From Hordeum vulgare subsp. vulgare (Eukaryota; Streptophyta; Magnoliopsida; Poales; Poaceae): DNA of 64,000 nucleotides. Under the pieces are notes generated by a model. The model made no database searches and was not told the origin of the DNA. It worked only from the letters and a program-made list of their open reading frames with translations. Both the position numbers and the translations under genes were made by a program. Within the stretch, counting starts at the first letter, position 1; each line of letters starts with the position of its first letter. Positions 24,042-35,165 of this stretch are shown here, piece after piece. The DNA lies in assembly GCF_904849725.1 (NCBI RefSeq), contig NC_058518.1:412245081-412309080 (forward strand), read 5' to 3'.

Positions 24042-24749
24042 ATGGCCACCTTCATCCCTGTTATGTGCACGGAGTTTTGCCAGCCCGACGCCACTATGCC
24101 GTTCGGAAAAGAGCTGGTGCAGATCACCAAAGACTTGAGGATTGCTGTGCCGACTATCACAGGGAAGCCAACTTCATCTTACCCGGAGGATTCACGCTAC
24201 AGGATCGAGGTGCATATTCCCGGAAGGACATTCGAGCCGCGCACTGAGCCGATGGATTTCAAGTTCATCGCACCCAGCTGGATTCTCGGAAGGGACATGG
24301 CGATCCATTGTGCACTCGGACGTATCAAGGATAAATACAAAGGCTGCCCTATTTCTCCAGACCTATTCGTTGTATCCTGGAGAAATGAAGACGGAGACAT
24401 CATCTCAAGCAAGACCAACGACGCTCTCTTATCTTATGCCCAGACCTTGGAGAAGCACAGCGTAACTCTAGAGTATCACGCGATCAAGGATGCCAAGAAG
24501 ATCAAGCAACTGTCACTCCGCGAGCTTGAGCTTGAAGATGCAGCCCAGGAAGCCCACTATGAGCATGAGCTGGAAGTGAAGGACTTTCTGGAGCGGATCA
24601 AGAAGCTGAAGACTCGAGTTGCATACCTGGAGGAGGAACTGGACATGGGCGAGAACCTTCATCCCGAAGGAGACGTAGCCCCCGTGATCAGCAACGACGA
24701 GGACTATGAAGAAAGCTCCACCGAAGGACCCGACACTATGCTATTTTGA
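24042..24749 (+). CDS. Extra ORF upstream of chromovirus gag (orf0-like)
   Basis: A 235-residue uninterrupted ORF between the primer site and gag, same strand, ending 210 bp before the gag ATG at 24960. The N-terminal ~150 residues look globular. Residues about 160-205 are rich in Leu/Glu/Lys with heptad spacing (LRELELEDAAQ, FLERIKKLKTR, YLEEEL), a likely coiled coil. The C-terminus is strongly acidic (SNDEDYEESSTEGPD). There is no zinc knuckle, signal peptide or membrane segment. Some grass gypsy elements (as I recall, rice RIRE3/RIRE8) have an orf0 in this position; homology is not shown here. The clean frame in an element whose pol is broken, and a start soon after the leader, argue that it is real. 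Function unknown; oligomerisation or an RNP role is a guess from the coiled coil. Confidence 0.6.
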   Translation: MATFIPVMCTEFCQPDATMPFGKELVQITKDLRIAVPTITGKPTSSYPEDSRYRIEVHIPGRTFEPRTEPMDFKFIAPSWILGRDMAIHCALGRIKDKYKGCPISPDLFVVSWRNEDGDIISSKTNDALLSYAQTLEKHSVTLEYHAIKDAKKIKQLSLRELELEDAAQEAHYEHELEVKDFLERIKKLKTRVAYLEEELDMGENLHPEGDVAPVISNDEDYEESSTEGPDTMLF

Positions 24750-24959
24750 GGAGGACACTTAGACTAGACCACCAATTTTTACTTTATCGTTTTACGTTTT
24801 AGGCCGATGTTTAGGATTATCGATTTTGTATCCTCGTGTGAACCTTTGTGATGTTTGAATAAAATGTGTGGTGTGATATTTGTGTGTTGCATTCATATGG
24901 GTAGTGTAATTCCTCTAGACCATTGTTCTATGCTAATCTCACCCCTCTACAAACATCAG

Positions 24960-27900
24960 ATGCCTCCAAGACGCGCCCCTACCTCCAACTTTCCGCCGGA
25001 ACTCACCCAGTTGATCCAGCAACAAAACACCCTGATGCAGCTGATCATCCAGAACCAGAACAACAACAACCATCATCCACCCCAGGCCGACAACCTTACC
25101 CGTTTTCTGAGGTTGAACCCTCCAACTTTCTCCAGCAGCATTGAGCCCATTGTGGCAGATGATTGGCTTCGCAAGATGGAGCGTGAGCTCATCACCGCTG
25201 GTTGTTCTGAAGCTGAGAAGGTGCGTTTTGCCGCGCATCAACTTGAAGGCCCTGCAGCTGCTTGGTGGGAGAACTACACCACCACTTATCCCATTGCTGG
25301 AGTCACTTGGGAGCAATTCAAGCAAGCCTTCCGCACCGCGCATGTCTCAGCTGGTGCAATGAGTCTGAAGAAGCGTGAGTTTCGCAACTTACGCCAGGGG
25401 AGTCGCACTGTGGCCCAGTACGTTGATGATTTCAGCATGCTCGCCCGTTATGCACCTGGAGATGTGGCCGATGATGCGGCCAAGCAGGAGAAGTTCTTGG
25501 AAGGACTGAATGATGAGCTGAGCATCCAGTTGACGGTAGCCACCTTCAACAATTACCAGGAGCTGGTTGATAAGGCCCTCATCTTGGAGGGGAAACATCA
25601 GCAGATGGAGAACCGCAAGCGAAAGTATGGGGTTGGAAAGTTCAACTCCGGCACTCAGCAGAAGCCTCGCTACACCCCCTATCCAGGGAATGCCGGGACT
25701 GGATCCGGTAAGTTTGGAGGACACGTTCAGCATAACCACCCTGTGCACAACCATGGAGGCCACAACCATGGAGGAAATGGGAATCACCGCAACAATAGCA
25801 ACTTCAAGAATGGCGGTACTGGCAATCAGCAGAATTCAGCTCCAGCTCAGAAGGCTCTGACTCACATCACTTGCTTCAAGTGTCAGAAGAAGGGACACTA
25901 TGCCACTGATTGTCCCCAGAACAAGCAGGGAAATGGAAACGGCAACGGCAACTCTGCAGCAAAGAAGCCCAATCCTTTTCCTCGAGCTCAGGTGAACCAC
26001 ATTGATGTGGAAGAGGTCTATGATCACCCCGATACTGTGGTTGGTAAGTTTTTGCTAAATTCACATCCAGTATTGGTACTTTTTGATTCTGGTGCAACGC
26101 ATTCATTCATATCAAGGGTAGTTGTGGAAAAGTATAGTTTGCCAACTAGAACCCTCAGCCAACCTATTAAGGTCAGTTCCCCAGGAGGCATGATGACAGC
26201 CGGGATAGGATGCCATGCTTTGAGTCTCAACATCGGGAACCATAATTTCCCCACCGACCTCATCGTATTAGAGTCCCAGGGATTGGATGTAATTCTAGGC
26301 ATGGATTGGTTGGCCAAGTATGAAGGGAATATCGATTGTGCCCTTAAGTCTATTTTGCTCACCACCCCCGAGCAGAAGCGGATTAAGTACGTGTCTCAGC
26401 GCCCGACCCGGAGTAAGCGAGTAAACTCTCTCACGGGAGTAGTCCAGGAGGAAGTACCGATTGTACAGGAGTACCCAGATGTATTTTCGGAAGAATTGCC
26501 GGGCATGCCACCCGATAGAGAGATTGAGTTCTTGATTGAGCTATTACCCGGAACAGCCCCGATATCCAAGAGACCCTATCGGATGCCCGCAAATGACTTG
26601 ATAGAAATCAAGAAGCAAATTGAAGAGTTATTGGACAAAGGGTATATTCGCCCAAGTTCTTCACCTTGGGGAGCCCCAGTGCTCTTGGTTGAAAAGAAGG
26701 ACAAGTCCCTGAGAATGGTTGTCGATTATCGTGCATTGAACGATGTGACCATCAAGAACAAGTACCCCTTGCCGATGATCAATGATCCGTTTGATCAGTT
26801 AGTTGGAGCTCGCATATTCTCAAAGATCGATCTTCGATCCGGGTATCATCAGTTGAAGATTCGTGAACAAGATATACCCAAGACAGCCTTCACCACTCGG
26901 TACGGCTTGTATGAGTACACGGTCATGTCATTTGGACTGACTAATGCTCCGGCATATTTTATGAATCTGATGAACAAGGTATTTATGGAATACTTGGACA
27001 AGTTTGTCGTGGTGTTCATCGATGTCATACTGATATTCTCCAAGAACGAAGAGGAACACAAGGAACATCTGCGTTTAGTTCTGGAGAAGCTTCGAGAGCA
27101 TAAGTTATATGCAAAGTTCAGCAAATGTGAGTTTTGGTTGAAGGAAGTCGGATTTCTCGGACACGTCATCTCAGGAGAAGGAATAGCAGTGGACCCTGCC
27201 AAGGTCGCAGCAGTCACCGAATGGGTAGCACCCACTTCAGTCAAGGAGATCCGCAGTTTCCTCGGACTTGCCGGATATTACCGGAGGTTCATTGAGAATT
27301 TCTCAAAGATTGCCAAGCCCATGACAGAGTTATTGAAGAAGGAATCCAAGTATGTTTGGACTGAGGATTGTGAAACCAGTTTTCAAGAGCTGAAGAAACG
27401 TCTTGTGACAGCCCCAGTGCTGATATTGCCGAACATTCAGAAGGATTTCCAGGTTTATTGTGACGCTTCTCGTCAAGGACTTGGAGGAGTGCTCATGCAA
27501 GAAGGCAAAGTTGTAGCCTATGCATCCAGACAGCTCAGACCTCATGAGTTGAATTATGCCACACATGACTTGGAACTAGCAGCCGTAGTGCACGCACTCA
27601 AGACCTGGAGACATTTCCTGATCGGAAATAGTTGTGATGTTTACACTGATCACAAGAGCCTGAAATATATCTTCACGCAGAAGGAGTTGAACCTCAGACA
27701 AAGGCGATGGGTAGAGTTGATCAAGGACTACGACATGAGATTGCATTATCACCCAGGCAAGGCAAATGTTGTAGCCGATGCGTTGAGCCGCAAGAGTTAT
27801 GTGAACACGCTCACAGCGGGAGGATTACCCCAGGAGTTAGTCGATGATCTCCGAGATCTCAAATTGGAGATAGTTCCAAGAGGATTTGTTGCCACACTGG

Positions 27901-29390
27901 AAATTCAGTCTACTTTGACGGAAAAGATCCGTGAAGCACAGAAAGCTGACAAAGAGATAGCTGAGATTAAGCAGAAAATGGAAGACGGGAAAGCTAAAGG
28001 TTTTCGTGAGGATAAACACGGAACTTTATGGTTTGAGGATCGCATCTATGTGCCCAATGATCCCAAACTCAGGAAGTTGATACTTCAGGAAGCTCATGAT
28101 TCCCCGTACTCGATACACCCTGGTAACACAAAGATGTATCTGGATCTGAAAGAAAGTTTCTGGTGGACAGGATTGAAGAAAGACATTGCTGAGTACGTAG
28201 CTATATGCGATGTTTGTCAGCGAGTAAAAGCCGAGCATCAGAAGCCAGCAGGTTTGCTCCAACCTCTGCCGATACCCGAATGGAAATGGTAAAAGCTTGG
28301 TATGGACTTCATCACAGGATTACCTCGGACCCGTTCTGGCTATGATTCTATTTGGGTTGTGGTCGATCGGTTGACCAAGGTAGCTCACTTCATTCCGGTG
28401 AAGACTACCTACACTAGTGCCAAGCTGGCCAAGATTTATATGACGAGGATCGTATGTCTGCACGGAGTACCAAAGAGCATTGTGTCTGATAGAGGGACTC
28501 AGTTCACATCAAAATTTTGGCACCAACTACACGAAACCTTGGGAACAAGATTGGAGTTCAGCACAACATTTCACCCGCAGACAGATGGACAGACCGAGAG
28601 AGTTAATCAAATTCTGGAAGACATGTTGAGAGCTTGCGCACTAGACTATGGGTCTAGTTGGGATGACAATTTACCGTATGCCGAGTTCTCATACAACAAC
28701 AGCTACCAGACCAGTCTGAAGATGGCCCCTTTCGAAGCTCTATACGGAAGGAGGTGCAGAACACCATTGACGTGGGATGGAGTTGGCGACCGACAACTTT
28801 TTGGTCCCGACCTCATCCGAGATTCTGAAGAGAAGGTCAAGCTTATTCGTGACCGACTCAAGATAGCTCAGTCCAGGCAGAAGAGTTATGCCGACAGCAA
28901 ACGCAAGGAAGTAACATATGAAGTGGGAGATCGAGCATATCTTCGGGTGTCTCCACTTCGAGGAATCAAGAGATTCGGTGTGAAAGGAAAACTAGCACCA
29001 CGTTTCATTGGCCCCTACAAAATTCTTGAACGTAGAGGCGAAGTTGCATACAAACTGGAACTACTGGAAGGATTGTCCGGAGTTCATGATGTCTTCCATG
29101 TTTCCCAGTTGAAGAAATGCCATGCTGAGATGGCCGATGTTCCGTTGAGAGATACACTGCCCCTAGAGGCCATACAGCTTGACAGCGATCTGACGTATGA
29201 GGAGAAACCCGTCCGGATTCTCGAGACCGCCAACAGAGTTACCCGCAGCAAGATCATCAAGTTCTGCAAGGTGTTGTGGAGCCACCACACCGAGGAAGAA
29301 GCCACCTGGGAACGAGAAGAGGACCTTCGTCGAGACCACCCGCACCTATTTTCTAGCCAACCCGAATCTCGAGGGCGAGATTCATCTTAA
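24960..29390 (+). pseudogene. Tekay gag-pol polyprotein, interrupted, RT motif altered
   Basis: I chose ATG 24960 (MPPRRAP) because the upstream in-frame ATG at 24855 adds 35 residues unlike gag. In order: gag (about 1-280), CCHC knuckle [14 protein letters not shown] (305-318), protease DSGA (376), RT (about 530-710), RNase H (CDAS, D835), integrase zinc finger (about 1060-1110), integrase core with D near 1116, SDRGTQF and the TERVNQ glutamate, a GPY/F-like module, and a C-terminal chromodomain (about 1412-1464). The whole would be about 1,476 residues. Two lesions: RT motif FIDD reads FIDV because the codon at 27024-27026 is GTC, and TAA at 28290-28292 ends the frame before the integrase core. 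The downstream part, from Met 28302, remains open to 29390. Chromodomains steer integration to particular chromatin. Everything else is in frame, matching a very young insertion. Confidence 0.93.
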
Positions 29391-29402
29391 GGTGGGTAGG
29401 TT
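29391..29402 (+). promoter_or_regulatory. Polypurine tract of the chromovirus
   Basis: GGTGGGTAGGTT directly between the gag-pol stop and the 3' LTR; the expected plus-strand primer position. Confidence 0.7.
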
Positions 29403-32352
29403 TGTAACATCCCAATTTTCGTAAATTCGGATGTTAATAGATCATTCATTTGCATTCCATATTTTATGCATCATTGCGTTCCTCTGAAAAAAAAAATATC
29501 GTTATGTGACTGCGGGCAATTTATCGGAGTGGAGATAATATGACTTCTCCCCTGTGAGTTAAAGTCACCATTTTGGTTTTGCAAATTTTCTGAACTCCGA
29601 AGTATTTTTTTTGTTGAGTTTTTCGATTGAGTTGTGTGACCTATTGCATTAGGTGGAACTAGGATTCCTATATATATATATTATATATATATTAGTTGTA
29701 TATGTTATTTTGTTTTCTCCTAAGTTCTAGTGCATATATGTATATTAGTTCCTACTTTTTGTTAGCTAGGAATATATATTTTTTTTACTGTTTTGGTTTT
29801 CTTTCTTTTTTTTTACTACTGTTTGTTTGTTTTTTATTCAAAAAAAATAAAAATAGAACTGCCAGGCCGAGCCAACAGGGGCTCAGCCCAGCCCCATGCA
29901 TGCACGCATGCAGCCATGCATGCACCCCTTCCCACGTTCTCCTCCCTCCCCACGTGAGTCCTCCCTCCCCTTTCCTTATTTCCCTCCTTCCTTCTTTCTC
30001 TCCCTCCTTTTTCCTTTTACTCCCCACGTTCACCTCTCCCTCTCTTTCCTATTTTCTCTCCCATGATCTCCTTCCCAAAGTTCTCCCTCTCCTTCCTTTC
30101 TACTCCCCTCCCCTAAGCCTATATAACCCCCCCCCCCACCTCCACCTCTCCCCAACCCTAGCCGCCGTCTCTCCACCGCCGCCTCCACAAGCCGCCGCCG
30201 GCGCCTCACCCCACCGTCGCCCTAGCCGCCGCCGCGAGCAGCGGCAGCCGCCCGAAAGCTGCTGCACCTCGGCCTCGCCGCGGAGGAGGAGCCCTCCCCG
30301 AACTCTCTCTCCACCGCCGCCTCTTCCCCGCGGAGGAGGAACCTCACCGCCGCCGCCCGACGCCCCACCGCCCGGAGCTACTCCCTCCTTCCTCGCCGGC
30401 CATCTCCTTTTCTTGCCGGTGCAACACCTCCAGCAGCAGGTAGCAACCTCTCTCTCTCTATTTCATGCACTCCATCTCAGCCATTAGAAGCTTGCCACGC
30501 GTGCCTCTCATTAGCACTAGCAGTTTCGTAATTTCTGTCCAGATTTCGAAAACAGAAACTTTCAATCTTGTTTTGATCACAACTTTTTATCCCTACGTCC
30601 AATGACATTGATTCGTTTTCCAGTAGCTCACAAATTTCCTGTAGTTTTTAAAAATATGTAATGTTTCTGTGTTGGGAATTTGCAAATATAAGTTAGAGCA
30701 GATTTAGTTTAAACACTGTTTTGCCTATTCCAGGAGTTTGAAAAATGATATTGAGTTGATTCTTTTTGCTACTGTTTTCTAGTGATAAAATCTTACTGTG
30801 GTAGAATTTTCAGAATTTTTAATGTATTTTTACTAGTGTTTTCAACAGAAACAAGTTTCTGTCCTACCGACGTGCGATAAAATTCTTTTGCGTAGTCGTT
30901 TGCCAATCTTTGCATGTGATGTTATTTTTTTTTTCTCGTGGAATGATTGAATTGCTTATGGTGTGCTTTGTGTTTGTATCGGTAGATCATCCGGAGTGCG
31001 AAGCGTGTTACTTAGAGACGCTCGAGCAGGACAACTATCATCAAGGCAAGTCATCTTTGATCATGTTATTTTACCTATGTTTTCAATGCATAGTAGATCA
31101 CCTTCTTTGCCCTATTTGCATGCTGCCTAGGTACTTGGAAACTTTAGTCATAGGTGTAGTATCATGTGGTAGGAACACCAACACCCCGATACTTGGCCCC
31201 GGGACGACAATGTTATATATGCTATGCTCTAGTAGACGGGTTATCGGTTGAGTGTATTCCACGAGTGATGCGAGGTTGATATAATAATCAAGACCGGACT
31301 AAGACAAGATTTTAAAGACCTCGGACGCAATGCAACACTGGGTGAAGGACGGTTGATCGGCTCCCTGGAAAACCCAGTGGATGCCCGGGATGCTGGAGAG
31401 GCCATGTCATCCTGCGGAAAGCTTCACCCAGGCTCAAAGGGACGGACGGAGACTTCAAGACTCAAGGCTTACCTGCACAGCCACAAGTCATTATGGGCTC
31501 TGGCTTGGTTGGACAACGCGGCGACTCTGGACAGGCGGTGCTAGCAGATGTAGACGAACGGTAGGAATGGATGGGCACCGACAGGGATTCAGATGGACCC
31601 GTTGAAAGACCATGTTTTGATCATCCGGTCTTCAAACACCCTGAAGTGCAAGGACAAACCCGGAGGCGATCAAATCTTGTGGGGAACGTGTGCAAAACTC
31701 TGCAGAGTACTCAACCTAATCGATTAGCCGTGTCCACGGTCATGGACAACTTGAGCCGAAGGCATTGAATTTCCCCTGAACTCTCGACACAACTTAATAA
31801 TGATGTGGGTGTTAACAACTATTCGGGTACGAGAATTGGTTGGCGGAACCATCTCGTTAACAACAAACATGTAGTAATATTTTGCTTCCGACCCCTTTTG
31901 TTGTAGGAGAAAACTGGCTTTATGCAAAAACTTAGCCCCACCGGCCAAATATGCATGTAGAGATAGATGATTATTATTTTACTCCCTCTCTTGATGATTT
32001 GCCAGCATATTCAATATGCTGACCTACACGGCTGCAACGTATCATGTTGTAGAGTACTTTTCCGACCAGGAGTGAGGCTACCGTTCTACGCTCAGCGACA
32101 TGCCCTTGGAGTCGGATGGACTCGTCTACCTGATGCTTCCGCTTAGTCTTCGTTAGATAATCTCATGAGTTGGCCTTCAGCCACTTTATTGTACTCCTTT
32201 ATTGTAATAAAGTACTCTTTATGAGATTTCGATTAATAAAGCTGTGTGATTGCACTCTTGAATATATACATTATGTATTGTGTGTGTACCAGCATGATCT
32301 TGGGATGGTACAGAAACACCAGAGGCTTGACTCGTTGAGTCGGGTCGCTACA
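29403..32352 (+). repeat. 3' LTR of the Tekay chromovirus
   Basis: 2,950 bp, nearly identical to 20954-23899. Visible differences are short homopolymer/AT indels and about a dozen substitutions, several in the GC-rich part. Confidence 0.92.
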
Positions 32353-33315
32353 ACTCTCTAGATCAGAGGGTAATTTATTGTAATTTCCATGAGCATTCTT
32401 GTAGGAATTGCCAAAGTTATTACAGGGATTACTAGGAAAAGGCATAGGAATATAGTTACCTCTAAAAGCATTGTTGTTGCCAAAATTATTCCTACCAACA
32501 AAATTAACATCCAAGCTCTCATTGCTACTCTCAATCAAGGAAGACAAGGGAATATCATTTGGATCTAGAGGAGCACCTTTACTAGCAAACAATTTCATTA
32601 ACTCATCCATCTTAGCACTCAAAGAGTTAATTTCTTCTATAGCATGCACTTTTTTACTAGTAGGTGACCTTTAAGTGTGCCATTGAGAATAGTTTGTCAT
32701 GATATTGTCTAGGAGTTGTGTGGCTTCTCCTAATGTGATTTCCATGAAAGTTCCATCGGAGGCGGAATCAAGGATATTTCTAGAAGCAAAATTCAAACCA
32801 GCATAGAAGATTTGTATAATCATCCAAAGACTCAAGCCATGAGCGGGACAATTTCTAATCATCAATTTCATTCTCTCCCAAGATTGTGCAACATGTTCAT
32901 GATCTAGTTGCTTAAAATTCATGATATCATTACGGACAGATATAATCATAGCTGGTGGAAAATACTTGGATATATAAGCATCTTTGCACTTGTTCCAAGA
33001 ATCAATACTATTTTTGGGCAAAGATGAAAACCAAGTTTTTGCACGATCTCTCAATGAGAACGGAAATAGCTTCAATTTAATCACATCATTATCCACATAT
33101 TTCTTCTTTTGCATATCGCATAACTCAATGAAGGTATTAAGATGGGATGCGGCATCCTCACTAGGAAGGCCGGAAAATTGCTCTTTCATAAGAAGATTCA
33201 GCAAAGCAGCATTGATTTCATATGATTCCGCACCAGTGGCGGGAGCAATCGGAGTACTAATGAAATCATTATTATTAGTATTCGAGAAGTCACAAAGTTT
33301 GGTGTTTTCAGTCAT
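32353..33315 (-). pseudogene. Athila-group gag N-terminal part, element 1
   Basis: Begins at ATG 33313-33315 (minus strand; MTENTKLCDF) and carries the conserved gag core: FSGLPSEDAASHL, FPFSLRDRAKTWFSSLP, KYFPPAMI, then the NNFGNN-type Asn/Gly-rich linker. A TAA at 32671-32673 replaces an AAA lysine codon seen in element 2. The frame is physically interrupted at the chromovirus TSD (32353-32357) and resumes at 20953. It would form the capsid-like particle. No zinc knuckle is visible. Confidence 0.82.
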
Positions 33316-33650
33316 GGTGACTTCAGCAAGCAAGACAAGCACACAAGCAAACAGAAAGCAAGCGAAAGAAAAGGGCGAACGAAAAAGGCAAATATTTTTG
33401 TAAATTTTTGTTTTCAGAAGTGGGGAAGAGGAAAACGAGAGGAAAAAAAAGTAAATGCAAGAGATGAGTTTGCGACATTTACTTGGATAAGCTTCACTTA
33501 GAACAATCCCCGATGCCAGAAATTGATACGTTGGAGGAAGACTATTCTTGACTTGATGCTCCCCGGCAACGGCGCCAGAAATTGGCACGTTGGTGGGAGA
33601 CTATTCTTGACATGATCCTCCACCCCGGCAACGGCGCTAGAAATTCTTCT
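33316..33650 (-). other. Leader of element 1 with two primer-binding sites
   Basis: On the minus strand, TGGCGCCGTTGCCGGGG (33561-33577) is a full match to the 3' end of plant tRNA-Asp as used by Athila elements. A second copy with one change (TAGCGCC...) lies at 33623-33639, nearer the LTR, in a ~62-bp tandem duplication that also repeats AGAATAGTCTCCC. The rest is non-coding. Confidence 0.75.
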
Positions 33651-35165
33651 TGCTACCTCTTGAGCTTGCGTTGGTTTTTCCCTTGAAGAGGAAAGGGTGA
33701 TGCAGCACAGTAGTAGTAAGTATTTCCCTCAGTTTGAGAACCAAGGTATCAATCCAGTAGGAGTATCAAGCAAAGTCTCCAAAGTACCTGCGCAAAAACA
33801 GCAAACTTGCACCGAACGCTACAAAGGCGTTGTCAATCCCTTCACGATTGATTGCAAGGTGAGATCTGATGGTGGAAAGTGCAACAAAGTAAAAGTGAGG
33901 AGCTCAAAATATGATGTGAACTAGACCCGGGGGCCATAGTGTTCACTAGAGGCTTCTCTCATGATAGCAAATATTATGGTGGGTGAACGAATTACTGTCG
34001 AGCAATTGATAGAACCACGCAAAGTCATGACGATATCTAAGGCAATGATCATACATATAGGCATCCCATCCGAGACAAGTAGACCGATGCTTTCTGCATC
34101 TACTACTATTCCTCCACACATCGACCTCTATCCAGCATGCATCTAGTATATTGAGTTCATAACAAACAGAGTAACGCCTTAAGCAAGATGACATGATGTA
34201 GAGGGATAATATCATGCAATAGATATAAACCCCATCTTTTTACCCTTGATGGCAACAACACGATGCGTGCCTCGCTACCCCTTCTGTCACTGGGTGAGGT
34301 CACCGCACGGTATGACCCCAAAACCAAGAACTTCTCCCATTGCAAGAATTATAGATCAAGTTGGCCAAACGAAACCCACAACTCAAAGAGAATTACAAGG
34401 ATATGAAATCTTGCATATAAGAGATCAGAGGAAACTCAAATAAGATCCATAGATAATCTGATCATAAATCCACAATTCATCGGATCTCGACAAACACACC
34501 GCAAAAGAAGATTACATCGGATAGATCTCCATGAAGATCATGGAGAACTTTGTATTAAAGATCCAAGAGAGAGAAGAAGCCATCTAGCTACTAGCTATGG
34601 ACCCGAAGGTCTGTGGTGAACTACTCACGCATCATCGGAGAGGCAATGGTGTTGATGAAGAAGCCCTCCATGTCCGAATACCCCCTCTGGCAGGGCACCA
34701 GAACGTGCCCCAGATGGGATCTTGCGAAAACAGAAGCTTGCGGCGGCGGAAAAGTATTTTCATGGCTCTCTGCCGTGGTTTCAGATAATTCGGGGATTTA
34801 TAGGTGGAAGAAGTATGGCAAAGGAGCCACACGGGGCCCCACAAGCCTGCTAGGCGCGCCCCTCCCCAGGCCGCGGCTAGGGGGCTTGTGGCCTCCCCTG
34901 GTGCCCTTTGCCTTGGTTCTCAAGCTCTTTGCGTATCTTCTGTTCCGGAAAAAAAATCTTTTCGGAGGTTTTATTCCGTTTGGACTCCGTTTAATATTCT
35001 CCTCTGAAAAGGGTCAAAAACACAGAAAAAAACAGGAACTGGCACTTAGCACTGAGTTAATAGGTTAGTCCCAAAAAAGATATAAAAGTGCATACACAGC
35101 ATCCAAAGTAGACAAGATAATAGCATGGAACCATCAAAAATTATAGATACGTCTGAGACGTATCA
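33651..35165 (-). repeat. 5' LTR of Athila-group element 1
   Basis: 1,515 bp on the minus strand, TGATACGTCTCAGACG... to ...GAGGTAGCA. TATAAAT box at 34796-34802. The adjacent bases at 35166 belong to a Copia integrase, so this element probably inserted into that Copia copy. The other half is not in the window. Confidence 0.82.

Larger units (their letters stand above)
20954..32352 (+). mobile_element. Young Tekay-type chromovirus (Ty3/gypsy) with TSD ACTCT
   Basis: Starts TGTAACATCCC and ends GGGTCGCTACA; LTRs are 2,946 and 2,950 bp. The 5-bp TSD ACTCT is present at 20949-20953 and 32353-32357, and removing the element restores the gag frame of the host element. The LTRs differ at about a dozen substitutions by eye (around 0.4%); at the often-used grass LTR rate of 1.3e-8 per site per year that is roughly 0.2 million years. 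Internal order: iMet-type primer site, an extra ORF, gag-pol with a C-terminal chromodomain, polypurine tract. Clade assignment rests on the chromodomain and overall similarity to Tekay/Del elements. Confidence 0.93.
16025..35165 (-). mobile_element. Non-autonomous Athila-group element 1 (Sabrina/WHAM-like), split by a chromovirus
   Basis: Read on the minus strand: 5' LTR 35165-33651, tRNA-Asp-type primer site, gag plus a protease-like domain (33315 down to about 19998), ~2.8 kb non-coding, polypurine tract, 3' LTR 17190-16025. Without the 11.4 kb chromovirus at 20954-32352 the internal region is only about 5 kb. It contains no RT, RNase H or integrase, so enzymes would have had to come in trans. 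The outer end of the 3' LTR (332 bp) is lost, so no TSD can be tested. Sabrina or WHAM are the named Triticeae families it most resembles; I cannot choose between them. Confidence 0.82.

Noticed and set aside
29696..30487. 263-codon ORF in the chromovirus 3' LTR, partly open in the 5' LTR
   Set aside because: Pro/Ser-rich translation of a pyrimidine-rich block across the TATA box. A 1-2 nt C-run difference changes its frame in the other LTR. Low-complexity artefact.
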